DNA of 9,406 nucleotides from CAADGY01 sp035714225 (GTDB lineage Bacteria; Acidobacteriota; Terriglobia; Bryobacterales; Bryobacteraceae), in assembly GCA_035714225.1 (NCBI GenBank), contig DASTMK010000312.1:1-9406 (forward strand), given 5' to 3'. A model generated the notes under the pieces. It was not told where the DNA came from and ran no database searches. It saw only the letters and a program-made list of their open reading frames with translations. The number at the start of each line of letters is the position of its first letter. The first letter of the stretch is position 1. Positions 1 to 8,088 of this stretch are shown piece after piece. Made by a program: the position numbers and the translations under genes.

Positions 1-65
1 AGTTGCCCGGTTCATCTTGAATGTCCGGCGGTTATGGCGTCGCGAGGCTATCACTGCTGCCATCA

Positions 66-1847
66 TCAAATTGGAACGCCAGCCATACGTGCGATCGCTA
101 ATGCGTTCGATTCCGTAGTCACGCCCCGTTTGAGCTTGTAGTCGAAATCTAGCGGGTTGTCCGAACTGGCACGGCTACCCATGTGCAGATTTGCGCCTCC
201 GTGGGATGCGATCGCGGCGAGTGCGATATCGTGCGTTGAAACGGCTCCAATCGCGCCGCGGGCCGCGAGTGTACCTACAACGGCGTCCGCCGCGGCGCGA
301 CGGTCTGGCGAATTGGTGCCACTGAAGATCTCGTCTACGAGAAATAGCGTCGGGCCGGCGGCAGAGAGTTGTAGCATTTCGCGAAGTCGCTGTACTTCCG
401 CGAGAAACTTCGATTTTCCCTCCCGGAGGGAATCCACGATCGAGATAGACGCGCAAATGCGCATCACCGCGAGGCGAAGTGACCGCGCGCGTACTGGGGC
501 ACCAGCGAATGCAAGGACCGCCGCAAGGCCAATAGATCGCAATAGCGTGCTCTTGCCGGACATGTTCGAACCACTGAGAACACAGAAGCGGTATGTGTTA
601 CCAAGACAGACGTCGTTGGGGATGCACCTATCATGCGCGATGAGAGGGTGTCCAAGCTCTTCCGCGCTAAAGTACGCCCTTCCTTCGCCTAACTCAGCCC
701 AGCAATCCTTGGGGTTCTCGTGGGCGTAACACGCAAGCGAGTTGAGGGCTTCAAACTCGGCCCAGGCGTCTAGCCAGCGGCGCAGAGCGTCTCTGTGGTG
801 AATCCGCCATGATTCGATTGCCATAGCACTTTGAGTGCCCAGCAGAAGCCAGAGGGATGGCAAATAAAACCAATCCTTAGTTCGCTCCTGGAGGATCGTA
901 AACCATGGCTTCAGTAGCCGGATCACCGTCCCAGCCGAGGCGACTTCGGTTTTTAAACCCTCGAGCTTCGGAGCGACAAATTGCTCGGAGGCGAGCAGCT
1001 CGAGTCCTTCTCGAATTAAGCTGATTTCGCTCGCAACCGGCGCAGCTGCCTTAAGGACTCGACGGACCCGTTTCTGAAACCAGAAGCCCGCTGCGGCGTT
1101 TGATCCCGCTATCGGCAACATTATCGGCAGCATCGCCTGCCATATCGAAGGGCTCAACATCACTGCCACTGAAAGTACGCAGATCACCACACTGCTAGCC
1201 AACATTACCGGGCGGAGCCATGAGGCGAACCCAGCTGGTGGGGAGTCCAGCCACTCCGCGAAAGTTTGCCAGCGCGACTGCTCAAAATCGTAGCGCCCCA
1301 GTACCGCCAATTTTTCCCGTAGATCGGTACGCCCAGCCAATTCGCGAACGGCGGCTTGGCGTTGGCGGATTTCGTCGATGCCGGCGGGCTCTTGTAAGTA
1401 AGAGGCAAGGCGCTCACACCCCAGATGAGTGCGCGCTGTGCACACGCGCTCGAACAGCGACCCGCGTCCGAAGAGATTTAGGTCCGCCGCATACACGTGG
1501 TCCGGGACCTCGAACTCTTCACCGGAAATCCCGTTACCGATCCAGCGGCCCTCCAGCCGCTCCACGCCGCCAACGTAGAATCGCCGCAGTCTAACGAAGT
1601 TCGAGATCTGTAATCTTTGGCGACTATACTTTCGGAGTGAGAGGAGCGCGGCTGGAAGAGGCAGAGGTGGATACCAAATAGGTACTGCCCGCCGCGAGAA
1701 CGCGAGAAAGCAGAAACCAGCCGCCGTCACAAATGCAAGGAGCAAAACGGCCACCGCGGTTCCTTGTCGCATCTGGAGATTGGCAAGAAGTGCCTCTATC
1801 TGATCGATTCGCTGTTGATATCCGAGCAGCACCGTCGCGGAGGTCAT
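66..1847 (-). CDS. Membrane-anchored MutS-like ATPase (MutS core and ATPase domains, no mismatch-binding domain)
   Basis: This 593-residue protein carries a complete MutS-type ATPase at its C-terminus. Walker A is GSNMSGKST (residues 426-434), the signature-like stretch KFLAEVQRLREML is near 480-492, Walker B is LFLVDEIFSGTNS (501-513, catalytic Asp505-Glu506) and the H-loop is STHD (537-540). The DLNLFGRGSLFERV stretch (122-135) and the following region resemble the MutS core/lever domain. The N-terminal mismatch-recognition and connector domains of true MutS (about 850 residues) are absent. Instead there are hydrophobic segments at about 30-50 and 213-257 (probably two passes), and perhaps a weaker one near 326-344, so the protein is probably membrane-bound. 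MutS-like proteins of this shape are known as a family, but their role is unsettled; a mismatch-repair function should not be assumed. The ATG at 1847 precedes an ordinary N-terminus, but I see no strong ribosome binding site. The gene stands alone: the 131 bp upstream hold nothing I recognise and separate it from a recombinase remnant on the same strand. Confidence 0.9.
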   Translation of the reverse strand: MTSATVLLGYQQRIDQIEALLANLQMRQGTAVAVLLLAFVTAAGFCFLAFSRRAVPIWYPPLPLPAALLSLRKYSRQRLQISNFVRLRRFYVGGVERLEGRWIGNGISGEEFEVPDHVYAADLNLFGRGSLFERVCTARTHLGCERLASYLQEPAGIDEIRQRQAAVRELAGRTDLREKLAVLGRYDFEQSRWQTFAEWLDSPPAGFASWLRPVMLASSVVICVLSVAVMLSPSIWQAMLPIMLPIAGSNAAAGFWFQKRVRRVLKAAAPVASEISLIREGLELLASEQFVAPKLEGLKTEVASAGTVIRLLKPWFTILQERTKDWFYLPSLWLLLGTQSAMAIESWRIHHRDALRRWLDAWAEFEALNSLACYAHENPKDCWAELGEGRAYFSAEELGHPLIAHDRCIPNDVCLGNTYRFCVLSGSNMSGKSTLLRSIGLAAVLAFAGAPVRARSLRLAVMRICASISIVDSLREGKSKFLAEVQRLREMLQLSAAGPTLFLVDEIFSGTNSPDRRAAADAVVGTLAARGAIGAVSTHDIALAAIASHGGANLHMGSRASSDNPLDFDYKLKRGVTTESNALAIARMAGVPI

Positions 1848-1978
1848 AGTCTAAGCCTATAATGGTATGATTTTTTACGGCCCCTTGCCCCATTCTGCAG
1901 AGTTCGGTCGCAAAGGTGCGAACGCCACACGGGAGCGAAGGACACCGCTTTGGGCTGCCCTGCCTCAATCGGCCGACA

Positions 1979-2863
1979 TCAGGCGGCCCTGCCCGGCACT
2001 TTGCGAGTGTGTTTCTTAGGCGGGTTTGATCCAGGATTTTCGAAAAGAAACTGCGTTCTATCATTAATGGCGTGTCCGCGGACCAATCCTTTCTTCCGCC
2101 AATGGCCGATCGTGTTGACTGAGACACCGCAAGCCCTGGCCATCTCAGAAATGGTGAGCAGTCCACGTTGGCGAAGCCGGTCGAATCGGCTCTTCAGCCC
2201 GTAAGCCTTTCGGACGTAGCCAACCACAATCGAAGTCAGCGGCAACCCGTCGCCCGTCTTGAATCCTCTCTCGTTTAGGATTCGAGCAGTATCGGCGTAA
2301 TTGTAATCGTCCAAGAGGCGGTCCATTTCCGCTACCATGGCGGGACTCTGTCTGTGGCTCTCGCAAAAGCTTAACGGCAGCGGCAACATCAACGTCTTGG
2401 ACGCGCCCCCGCGGAAACGAATGTCAAGCTTAATCTGCTCGCCCTTTCGAATTGTGATATCCCCAATAAGAAGACGGACCATCCGCTTGCGTTCGCGGTT
2501 GGCAGTCGCAGAATCGTTCCACAGCCGGGGAAAGTCTGTGGCGAGGGCAAGAATTTGCTCTCTTTGCGCTGCGCTGATCTTGAACTGATCCGCTTGGCAC
2601 TGCCGCTCGTAATTCTGCTCGGCCTCTGCCAGTGCCCGCAGCTTCACGTTCCACTCCGCTTCCAACGACGCAGCAACGAGTCGATTGTCGGGATCGACGC
2701 GAAGAAACCGCCGACGGGCCAACTCAGATTCATATCGGGCGCGGTCAACTTGGAGTCGGCGTAATCGATCCGCTTCATCCCACCGCGATTGCATCTCCTG
2801 CTGAACGCTGAGGGCAACCTCCAGCGCAAGAGGAGTCACCGTCGCGCAAGAGGAGTCACCGTC
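1979..2863 (-). pseudogene. Large serine recombinase, C-terminal remnant (5' truncated)
   Basis: About 290 codons read through without a stop and match the C-terminal half of large serine recombinases of the type common on mobile elements in Acidobacteria and Proteobacteria. In order there is the family-like opening TPLALEVALSVQQEMQ (about 2835-2790), a charged coiled-coil-like stretch containing RARYESELARRRF and VDPDNRLVAASLEAEWN, a basic region (NRERKRMVRLLIGDI), a helix-turn-helix-like AEMDRLLDDYNYADTARIL, and a C-terminal MerR-like helix-turn-helix (2161-2042, with SEMARACGVSVNTIGHWRKK). The N-terminal catalytic resolvase domain with its active serine, the recombinase domain and the zinc ribbon are all missing; a full protein is usually 550-700 residues. 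Homology stops at about 2843, inside a 20-bp tandem duplication. The open frame continues to 3040, but those residues have no family resemblance and lie over a different gene's plus-strand coding sequence. Such a product could not catalyse recombination. The family is recognised from memory of its motifs. Confidence 0.85.
2824..2863. repeat. Perfect 20-bp tandem duplication at the recombinase truncation point
   Basis: The unit GCGCAAGAGGAGTCACCGTC occurs at 2824-2843 and again, identically and without a gap, at 2844-2863. On the minus strand the copy at 2824-2843 encodes family-like recombinase residues (TVTPLA). The second copy lies just beyond the end of recognisable homology. Because 20 is not a multiple of three, the duplication alone would break any frame crossing it. 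Its place between two truncated genes suggests it formed when the ends were joined. Confidence 0.9.
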
Positions 2864-4359
2864 TCCACCAACATCGGGCCGACAGCGAGATCCAAACTGT
2901 ATCCGGATATTCGTTGACAGTAGCCCTTCTCGATCCGATCTACCTCTCGGGGGCCCGCGCAAATGTAGTCTGGAGCCAGACGAACGCGTGTAGTGCGACG
3001 CCGCTTCCGTGGAAGTTGTGCACACCGGCTTCGTAGTCAAACTGGACGCTCAAGGCAATCCTGTGTTGTCCGTGCGAGGTGCCGGGGCTGGCCCCGCCAC
3101 TTGGGATAAAGGCGGGAATATCTACACCGCCGGCGTAGACGCAACCTTCGCGCCTACACCAGGGGCCTTTCAGGTTTCGCACGAAACGCGGCCGTGCGCG
3201 GGTACGTCTTTTGCCGGACTTCCCTGCACCTACCAGCAAGTCGTCAAACTGAGCCCGGAACCTTCCAGCCGAACTACCGCGCCAACCATCCGTCACCGCC
3301 ACTCGCGGGTCCCCATCCCGGATTGTATCCGCCACCAACGACCGGTTTCATCTCCCGCCTGAACGCCGGCGGCAGCGGCTTGGTCTGGTCGACATTCTTC
3401 AGCGGAACCGGGACCGACTCCATCGCCGATCTCGCCCTCCTTCCCGACGGCCGCATTGTGATCGGCGGCCAGGCCGGCTCGCCCGATCTACCCGGTCTTA
3501 CCGATTTTCCTTCCGGCTGTAAACCCTGGGCCGGCCGGGAGCAAGGGTTTATCTCGGTGCTCAGCCCGGGCGCGGAGACGCTGCTCTCAACATTGGTGAC
3601 GTGGAACCCTGGCCGTTTGCTGATTCCCGGCAACACATCTCCGCACTTCGCAGCAGCCGTTTCGCCCAAGGGCTATCGCGAATACGCTTCCGTTGCGGAC
3701 CAGTGCGACGTATGCGTCGCCGAGCCTGCCGACTGGACCTTTGTCGAGGAAACAACCCCGGGCCATCTGCTGACGATCTTCGGTAGCGGACTCAAAGATG
3801 CTCCGGTCGATTTCAACGGAGTTCCCGCAAAAATTCTCTATACGTCGCCCGGACAGATCAACATTCGTACGCCGCTCGATCTACCCGTGGGCCAGACAGT
3901 CCGCTACGAATCGGAGCGGCGCACCGCACAATCGAACTGCCGTTCGGGGTTGCGAGCATGATGCCACGCGTCTACATGGGCACGGTTCCGTTCGACCCCG
4001 CTAACCGCAGCGTTCCCTGCGGAGGGGACGTGCTCGTTGGCTCCTATCAGCCGGAGGCCATTAACGAGAACGGCACCCGCAACGGCTGCAACAACCGGGC
4101 GCCACGTAGCACGACAGTCGAGTTGACGCTGAACGGTCTTGGCTCCGCTCGGCCGGAGGTCACGCTTGAGGACTTATCAGTGGCGCGTATCGACAGCGCG
4201 GATTACGTCCCGGACTATTTCAAGTGGAAGGTGCGCGTCCGCGTATGGCCGGCTATCCGGGAGAACGGCACGGCCCCGTTCATCTCCGTGACGCCCATCG
4301 TGAACGGCGTGAAACTGCCGTACGCACCGCTCGTGATCTGGACGGCGGCTGCTCCGTAG
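2864..4359 (+). pseudogene. Secreted beta-propeller/TIGR03437-type protein, 5' truncated with frameshifts
   Basis: Plus-strand coding sequence that must be read in several frames. From about 2881 to 3010 one frame reads DPIYLSGARANVVWSQTNAC (tentative homology). From about 3009 to 3257 the next frame reads HTGFVVKLDAQGNPV and DKGGNIYTAGVD, typical of SBBP-like beta-propeller repeats. From about 3257 to 3914 another frame reads FISRLNAGGSGLVWSTFFSG and DLALLPDGRIVIGGQ, then enters TPGHLLTIFGSGLKDAPVDF and NGVPAKILYTSPGQINIRTP, the hallmark of the Solibacter C-terminal domain TIGR03437. From 3915 to the TAG at 4357-4359 the first frame resumes with HRTIELPFGVASMMPRVYM. Breaks fall at about 3000-3015, 3257 and 3913-3914; the last fits loss of one G from a GGG run. 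There is no start codon, signal peptide or N-terminal propeller. The intact relatives are large exported proteins of unknown function. The gene points towards the 3' end of the TonB-dependent receptor gene. Confidence 0.82.
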
Positions 4360-4373
4360 AGGCTTAAGAACGC

Positions 4374-4466
4374 GCGCCGGCAAATCTAACGATACGCACA
4401 ACCGCTCCGTGGCTGTTGCGGCTCAGAAATAATGGCCTTACCGAGTCGCGAGCGCCGGTAAATCTA
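4374..4466. repeat. 15-bp direct repeat pair flanking the 4360-4463 intergenic gap
   Basis: GCGCCGGCAAATCTA at 4374-4388 recurs as GCGCCGGTAAATCTA at 4452-4466, with 14 of 15 bases identical and starts 78 bp apart. The second copy covers the stop codon of the TonB-dependent receptor (4464-4466, minus strand), while the first lies just after the stop of the pseudogene. The 104-bp gap between the two convergent genes holds nothing else I recognise, and no GC-rich hairpin with a T-tract. This may be a small duplication scar or chance. Confidence 0.5.
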
Positions 4467-7400
4467 GAATCCCAGGCGCAGGCCGAAGCGGAACTCTCGC
4501 GAACGGCCGAGCGCATCTGCCGTTTGCGTCGCCAGGATCATCCCAAAATTCGAGCTGTTCGCATTCGCATTCGGGTTTGCGAAGTGCGGCGTATTGGTCA
4601 GGTTGAATGATTCCGCCCGGAACTGCAGGTTGAATTTTTCGGTCAACCGGAACTTGCGGAAAAGGCTCAGGTCCAGGTTGACGACTCCCGGCCCGCGTAT
4701 GGTATTGCGGCCTACATTGCCAAATCGGACCCCGGTCGGCCGCGCAAATGCGTTCGTGTCAAAAAACGTGCCGTCGTCACCGACGTTGCCCAGTTTCTCA
4801 ACGTCCGGCTTCACAAGGTCCGGTGTTTGCGCGTTGCCCGGCATGTTCAACGTCGATCCGGAAGCGGTCAGATTGTAAGGACGTCCCTTGTAGGCTCCGA
4901 AGAGAGTGTTGATTTGCCACCCGCCCAGTATTGCACCCGGCGCGCCAGTCGCAGCCCAGGGCTTTCCGGCGCCGAAGGGCAGTTCGTACACAGCGGCTAG
5001 CTGAAGGATATGCGGGACGTCGTGGTCCGCCGTGGCGCGGTTGCGATGGAAGACGCTCGCCGCATTCCAACGGAACGCCGTCCAGTCGCTGTAAGGAGCC
5101 ATGTCGATGGCATGCGAGTAGGTGTAAGCGCCTTTGAGGAACAGACCGCCTGAGAAGCGCCGATTGATCGTCGCCTGCAGGGAATGGTAGTTGCTGTGAG
5201 TGCGGCCGTTCCACTCCCTTGTTGTCGCGGTGCGTCCGAATCGTTCGTACAGTGGCCGCCCTTCATTACCCGAGCCGGGAATCTGCGAAGCGTTGATGTC
5301 GAGGAACGCGAATCCGTTCACCGATGCGGTCCCGACATACCCCACCGACGCCACAAAGTTCGCAGGGAATTTGTGCTCGACGATGAAGTTCCACGATTGG
5401 ATATAACCCCGGGTCATCGTGCGGTTCGCGATGGGATACCCCATTTCATCCGACGAAGGCAGCGGGATTCGCCCGGTGCTGAGGTCTGGGGTTTTCAGCG
5501 GCGCGATGCCGACATTCGGACCCAGCGGTTGGTTCGGAATGCCGGCGGCGATGTAGTTCGGGTCGGTCATCACGGGCTGGAAACCATTCACGCCCTCGAA
5601 CACGGAGGCAATCGTCAGCGGATACCAACCACGCAATGCCTGGGCGCCCCAGGGATGCGAGTGGTATGTAATGCCGTAGCCGCTACGGACCACCGTAGAT
5701 TTGCCGAGTTGATACGCGAACCCGATGCGCGGGGCGAACAGTTTCTTGCTGTAGCCGACGCCATTGTCTCTGGGGATATTGCCCCGTCCACCGACCAGCA
5801 CTTCATTCGTCGTGGGGTCATACGATTCGATGCCGAGACCAGCCGATCGCGTGCGGTTCGGGTAGAGTTCCCAACGCAGCCCCAAGTTGATGGTCAGCTT
5901 CGACGTCGCACGCCAGCGGTCCCGAATGTAAAGAGCGTATATGTTTTCGAGACTATCCATCTTAATGTTCTGGCTGCTCTTCCCCGAAAACGTCGGTGTA
6001 CCCAGTAGGAAGCCCGCCAATCCATTCCAGCCATTCTCGAAAGACGGAGTATCTCCCCGGAACCCGGCCGTGGCTTCAAGGGCAGCGGGATTCAGCGCAG
6101 TAATACCGGGATCAAATCCGAACGCACCTCGCGGACCTTCTCCTAATTCCGGCTGCCAGTGATTCATCAGGTGGTGCATGAAGTCGAAGCCGAAACGGAT
6201 TTCGTGGGCGCCCTTCATCCAGTTGGCGTTGGTGTTGAACGTATACGACTGGTCGTTGCGGAACGCCGGGTTCCATCCTTCCGTATTGCCGAGGCTGGAG
6301 TAGTCGGAAATGTAGAAGGCAGGCAATCCGCTTTCACGCGGGTCAGGGCCGTTTGTTCCTGGCAGCCCGAGCACCTCGCTTCCAAAGTTAGTGCCAAGGT
6401 CGGGCGGCGTGACGGCCTGGCCGAACCGTGTCCAGCCAAGGGTTCCATCGATCAGGAACGTGGGTGAGACCGTGTAGGTTTGTCCGATGCCCGCGATCTG
6501 TACCAGCGTGTCGCCGGCCCCGACGCCGCCATCGCACAGGCACGATCCACCCGCCTGCCCCAAGCCGTAATCCCCCTGGACCAGGGCTGTCATCGCGCTG
6601 TACTTGCCCCAGATCTGGTGCTTCTCATTTCTGTTCCAGTTGATCTTGGCATCGGCGTTGTTGCGATTGAAACGCTGCGTGCCGAGATTAAAGTAGTTGT
6701 TCAAGTCGCCAGACCGATTAGGCAGGGGCACCCAATCGAGCACCTGCTTCATCGGAGCGTTTACCCGTGTTGCGGGAATGACGTTCAGCCGGCCGCCGCT
6801 CGAGAACACGGACCGTCCCGCGCCTTCCACATCCCCGGTGTAAGGATCGAAAATCATTCCCTCCCGAAGTTGTGTCGTTCCGCCCTCGGTTGTACGAATC
6901 ATGATTGGGCCGCCGCTTGCGTTCAGGATGGGACTTCCCAGCATTCTGCTGAAGTCACCTCCGCGAAAATCCTCCGTCGGAACGGAGAAGAGAACGGAGC
7001 GCCCGACCCTCTCGAATGTTCCTTCCCAGTCTCCAAAGAAAAACAGCTTGCCTTTCTTGATCGGCCCGCCAAGGCTCCCGCCAACGATGTTCCGAATACC
7101 TTTGGGCTTGTCCGTCAGGCCGGAGCGATTTTCGTCCCAGGTGAATGCCCGTATTTTGTTGTTGGCATGCATGGCGAAAGCACTGCCATGAAATTCATTG
7201 GTCCCGGACTTCGTCACGACAGTCACCGCGGCGCCGCCGGTCATGCCCTGTTCCGCATCGAAATTGTTGGTGGCGATGTTTACCTCTTCAATGCTTTCCA
7301 CCGGGGGCACGTAGACATTGTGATGCGGCAGCGTGACCAGAATGTTGGCGGACCCATCCACGCGAGTGTTGTTGGCGCCGCGTTCCTGGCCGTTCACGTT

Positions 7401-7976
7401 TGTCGACAATGACCTCTGGGGGGTATCGACGACGGCGTTCTGAAAGCGTGCCGGAGTCGCTCCGGGAACCAGGTTGACGAGTGACTGGTAATTGCGATAG
7501 TTCGCCAGAGGCAGGTTGGTAACAGCTTGCGATTCGAGGTTTACATTCACATCCGCCTTCGTTGTCTGCAAAAGCGCAGCGCTGGCTTCAACCGTTACCG
7601 ATTCGGCCACGGCACCGAGTTCCAGGTTGAGGTCGGCACGGGTAACGGTATTGATGGCCACGCTGACGCCTTTTTGTGTGAGAGGTCTGAACCCGACCGC
7701 GGCGATGGAAACATCATACGTACCCTGAAGCAGGTTCGGAATCGAGTAGTAACCGGACGTGTCGGTTGTAACTTCACGCGTCAGTCCGGTTGAAGTGTTG
7801 GTAACCCGCACCGCTGCTTTGGGAACCACCGCGCCACTCTGGTCGGTGACGGTTCCCACGATTGAGCCGTAGAGTACCTGTGCGGAAGCCATGGGCGACT
7901 GCAGCAAGATCGCGATAGCGCCGGCGGCCACACAAGTCAGAGCAATTGCCGAACGGGAAAATGTATTTCTTTTCAT
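4464..7976 (-). CDS. TonB-dependent receptor, Oar-like, with N-terminal carboxypeptidase-regulatory-like domain
   Basis: This outer-membrane transporter has 1170 residues, the usual size for acidobacterial Oar-like receptors. The N-terminus is a Sec signal peptide: Lys2-Arg3, a hydrophobic core, and a probable cut after Ala32 in MASA-Q. Residues about 36-117 form a carboxypeptidase-regulatory-like Ig-type domain (GSIVGTVTDQSGAVVPKAAV, GYYSIPNLLQGTYDVSI). The plug follows (about 120-265), with VNGQERGANNTRVDG, SIEEVNIATNNFDAEQG and VVTKSGTNEFHGSAF. The rest is a long beta-barrel with features such as GGSLGGPIKKGKLFFFGDWEG and NLGLRWELYPN. It ends in FRFGLRLGF, where the terminal Phe is the usual outer-membrane insertion signal. 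I see no clear TonB box. The substrate cannot be told; no SusD-like partner is next to it. The ATG at 7976 is supported by GGGGAGA nine bases upstream and by a good promoter in the divergent region shared with the serine hydrolase. The gene is uninterrupted. Confidence 0.95.
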   Translation of the reverse strand: MKRNTFSRSAIALTCVAAGAIAILLQSPMASAQVLYGSIVGTVTDQSGAVVPKAAVRVTNTSTGLTREVTTDTSGYYSIPNLLQGTYDVSIAAVGFRPLTQKGVSVAINTVTRADLNLELGAVAESVTVEASAALLQTTKADVNVNLESQAVTNLPLANYRNYQSLVNLVPGATPARFQNAVVDTPQRSLSTNVNGQERGANNTRVDGSANILVTLPHHNVYVPPVESIEEVNIATNNFDAEQGMTGGAAVTVVTKSGTNEFHGSAFAMHANNKIRAFTWDENRSGLTDKPKGIRNIVGGSLGGPIKKGKLFFFGDWEGTFERVGRSVLFSVPTEDFRGGDFSRMLGSPILNASGGPIMIRTTEGGTTQLREGMIFDPYTGDVEGAGRSVFSSGGRLNVIPATRVNAPMKQVLDWVPLPNRSGDLNNYFNLGTQRFNRNNADAKINWNRNEKHQIWGKYSAMTALVQGDYGLGQAGGSCLCDGGVGAGDTLVQIAGIGQTYTVSPTFLIDGTLGWTRFGQAVTPPDLGTNFGSEVLGLPGTNGPDPRESGLPAFYISDYSSLGNTEGWNPAFRNDQSYTFNTNANWMKGAHEIRFGFDFMHHLMNHWQPELGEGPRGAFGFDPGITALNPAALEATAGFRGDTPSFENGWNGLAGFLLGTPTFSGKSSQNIKMDSLENIYALYIRDRWRATSKLTINLGLRWELYPNRTRSAGLGIESYDPTTNEVLVGGRGNIPRDNGVGYSKKLFAPRIGFAYQLGKSTVVRSGYGITYHSHPWGAQALRGWYPLTIASVFEGVNGFQPVMTDPNYIAAGIPNQPLGPNVGIAPLKTPDLSTGRIPLPSSDEMGYPIANRTMTRGYIQSWNFIVEHKFPANFVASVGYVGTASVNGFAFLDINASQIPGSGNEGRPLYERFGRTATTREWNGRTHSNYHSLQATINRRFSGGLFLKGAYTYSHAIDMAPYSDWTAFRWNAASVFHRNRATADHDVPHILQLAAVYELPFGAGKPWAATGAPGAILGGWQINTLFGAYKGRPYNLTASGSTLNMPGNAQTPDLVKPDVEKLGNVGDDGTFFDTNAFARPTGVRFGNVGRNTIRGPGVVNLDLSLFRKFRLTEKFNLQFRAESFNLTNTPHFANPNANANSSNFGMILATQTADALGRSREFRFGLRLGF

Positions 7977-7985
7977 CTGCCCTTT

Positions 7986-7992
7986 TCTCCCC
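7986..7992 (-). promoter_or_regulatory. Ribosome binding site of the TonB-dependent receptor
   Basis: GGGGAGA on the minus strand, with nine bases between it and the ATG at 7976-7974. It supports that start, which also gives a complete signal peptide. Confidence 0.65.
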
Positions 7993-8012
7993 AGAAAGAT
8001 GTGTACCAGCAG

Positions 8013-8041
8013 AACCTACTCCATTCAAAACGGAGTGTCAA
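8013..8041 (-). promoter_or_regulatory. Sigma70-type promoter of the TonB-dependent receptor
   Basis: On the minus strand a consensus -35 box TTGACA (8041-8036) is followed by a 17-bp spacer and a weaker -10 box TAGGTT (8018-8013). Transcription would begin near 8005, leaving about 28 bases of leader that contain the GGGGAGA ribosome binding site. The -35 and spacing are ideal; the -10 keeps only T1, A2 and T6 of the consensus, so activity may depend on regulation. Confidence 0.6.
8018..8036. promoter_or_regulatory. Imperfect palindrome filling the promoter spacer (candidate operator)
   Basis: On the minus strand ACTCCGTTTTGAATGGAGT is a 19-bp imperfect palindrome. The outer ACTCC/GGAGT arms match perfectly, and inner TT/AA pairs also match, giving 7 of 9 pairs. 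It overlaps the last base of the -35 box and the first base of the -10 box, so a bound dimeric protein would block RNA polymerase. No regulator gene is adjacent. As RNA it would lie upstream of the predicted transcript, so a DNA operator is more likely than an attenuator. The regulator family is unknown. Confidence 0.5.
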
Positions 8042-8073
8042 GGCGCCGAAGCTAGGTTTGTCAGACTCTTCAG

Positions 8074-8079
8074 TAAAAT
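8074..8079 (+). promoter_or_regulatory. Possible -10 box of the serine hydrolase gene
   Basis: TAAAAT matches the -10 consensus at 5 of 6 positions and lies 9 bases before the ATG at 8089. A start of transcription about 7 bases downstream would give an almost leaderless mRNA, which fits the lack of a Shine-Dalgarno sequence. No good -35 box is found at 16-18 bp; TTGTCA at 8058-8063 is too close. Weak evidence. Confidence 0.25.
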
Positions 8080-8088
8080 ACAAAAGAT

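Noticed and set aside
157..729. 190-codon plus-strand open frame opposite the MutS-like ATPase domain
   Set aside because: It is antisense to the conserved Walker A and B region and rich in Arg, Ser and Ala as expected of a shadow frame; no family resemblance.
1624..2166. 180-codon minus-strand open frame bridging the MutS-like gene start and the recombinase remnant
   Set aside because: It overlaps two better-supported coding frames on the same strand and its sequence shows no motif.
2864..3040. N-terminal extension of the recombinase open frame up to 3040 on the minus strand
   Set aside because: Its residues show no recombinase motif, and the plus strand of the same stretch reads as propeller-type protein. 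The open frame is accidental, so the remnant is ended at the duplication.
1979..4359. A new mobile or defence system built on the recombinase
   Set aside because: The recombinase lacks its catalytic domain, no attachment-site pair or cargo gene is visible, and the neighbour is a degraded secreted-protein gene. This is a decay zone rather than a working system.
4360..4463. Intrinsic terminator between the convergent pseudogene and receptor gene
   Set aside because: Only weak 4-bp stems could be paired and no T-tract follows on either strand.
6480..7412. 310-codon plus-strand open frame opposite the TonB-dependent receptor, and a similar 274-codon one at 5184-6008
   Set aside because: Both lie wholly antisense to a strongly supported receptor gene, have no recognisable motifs, and are the usual by-product of GC-biased third positions.
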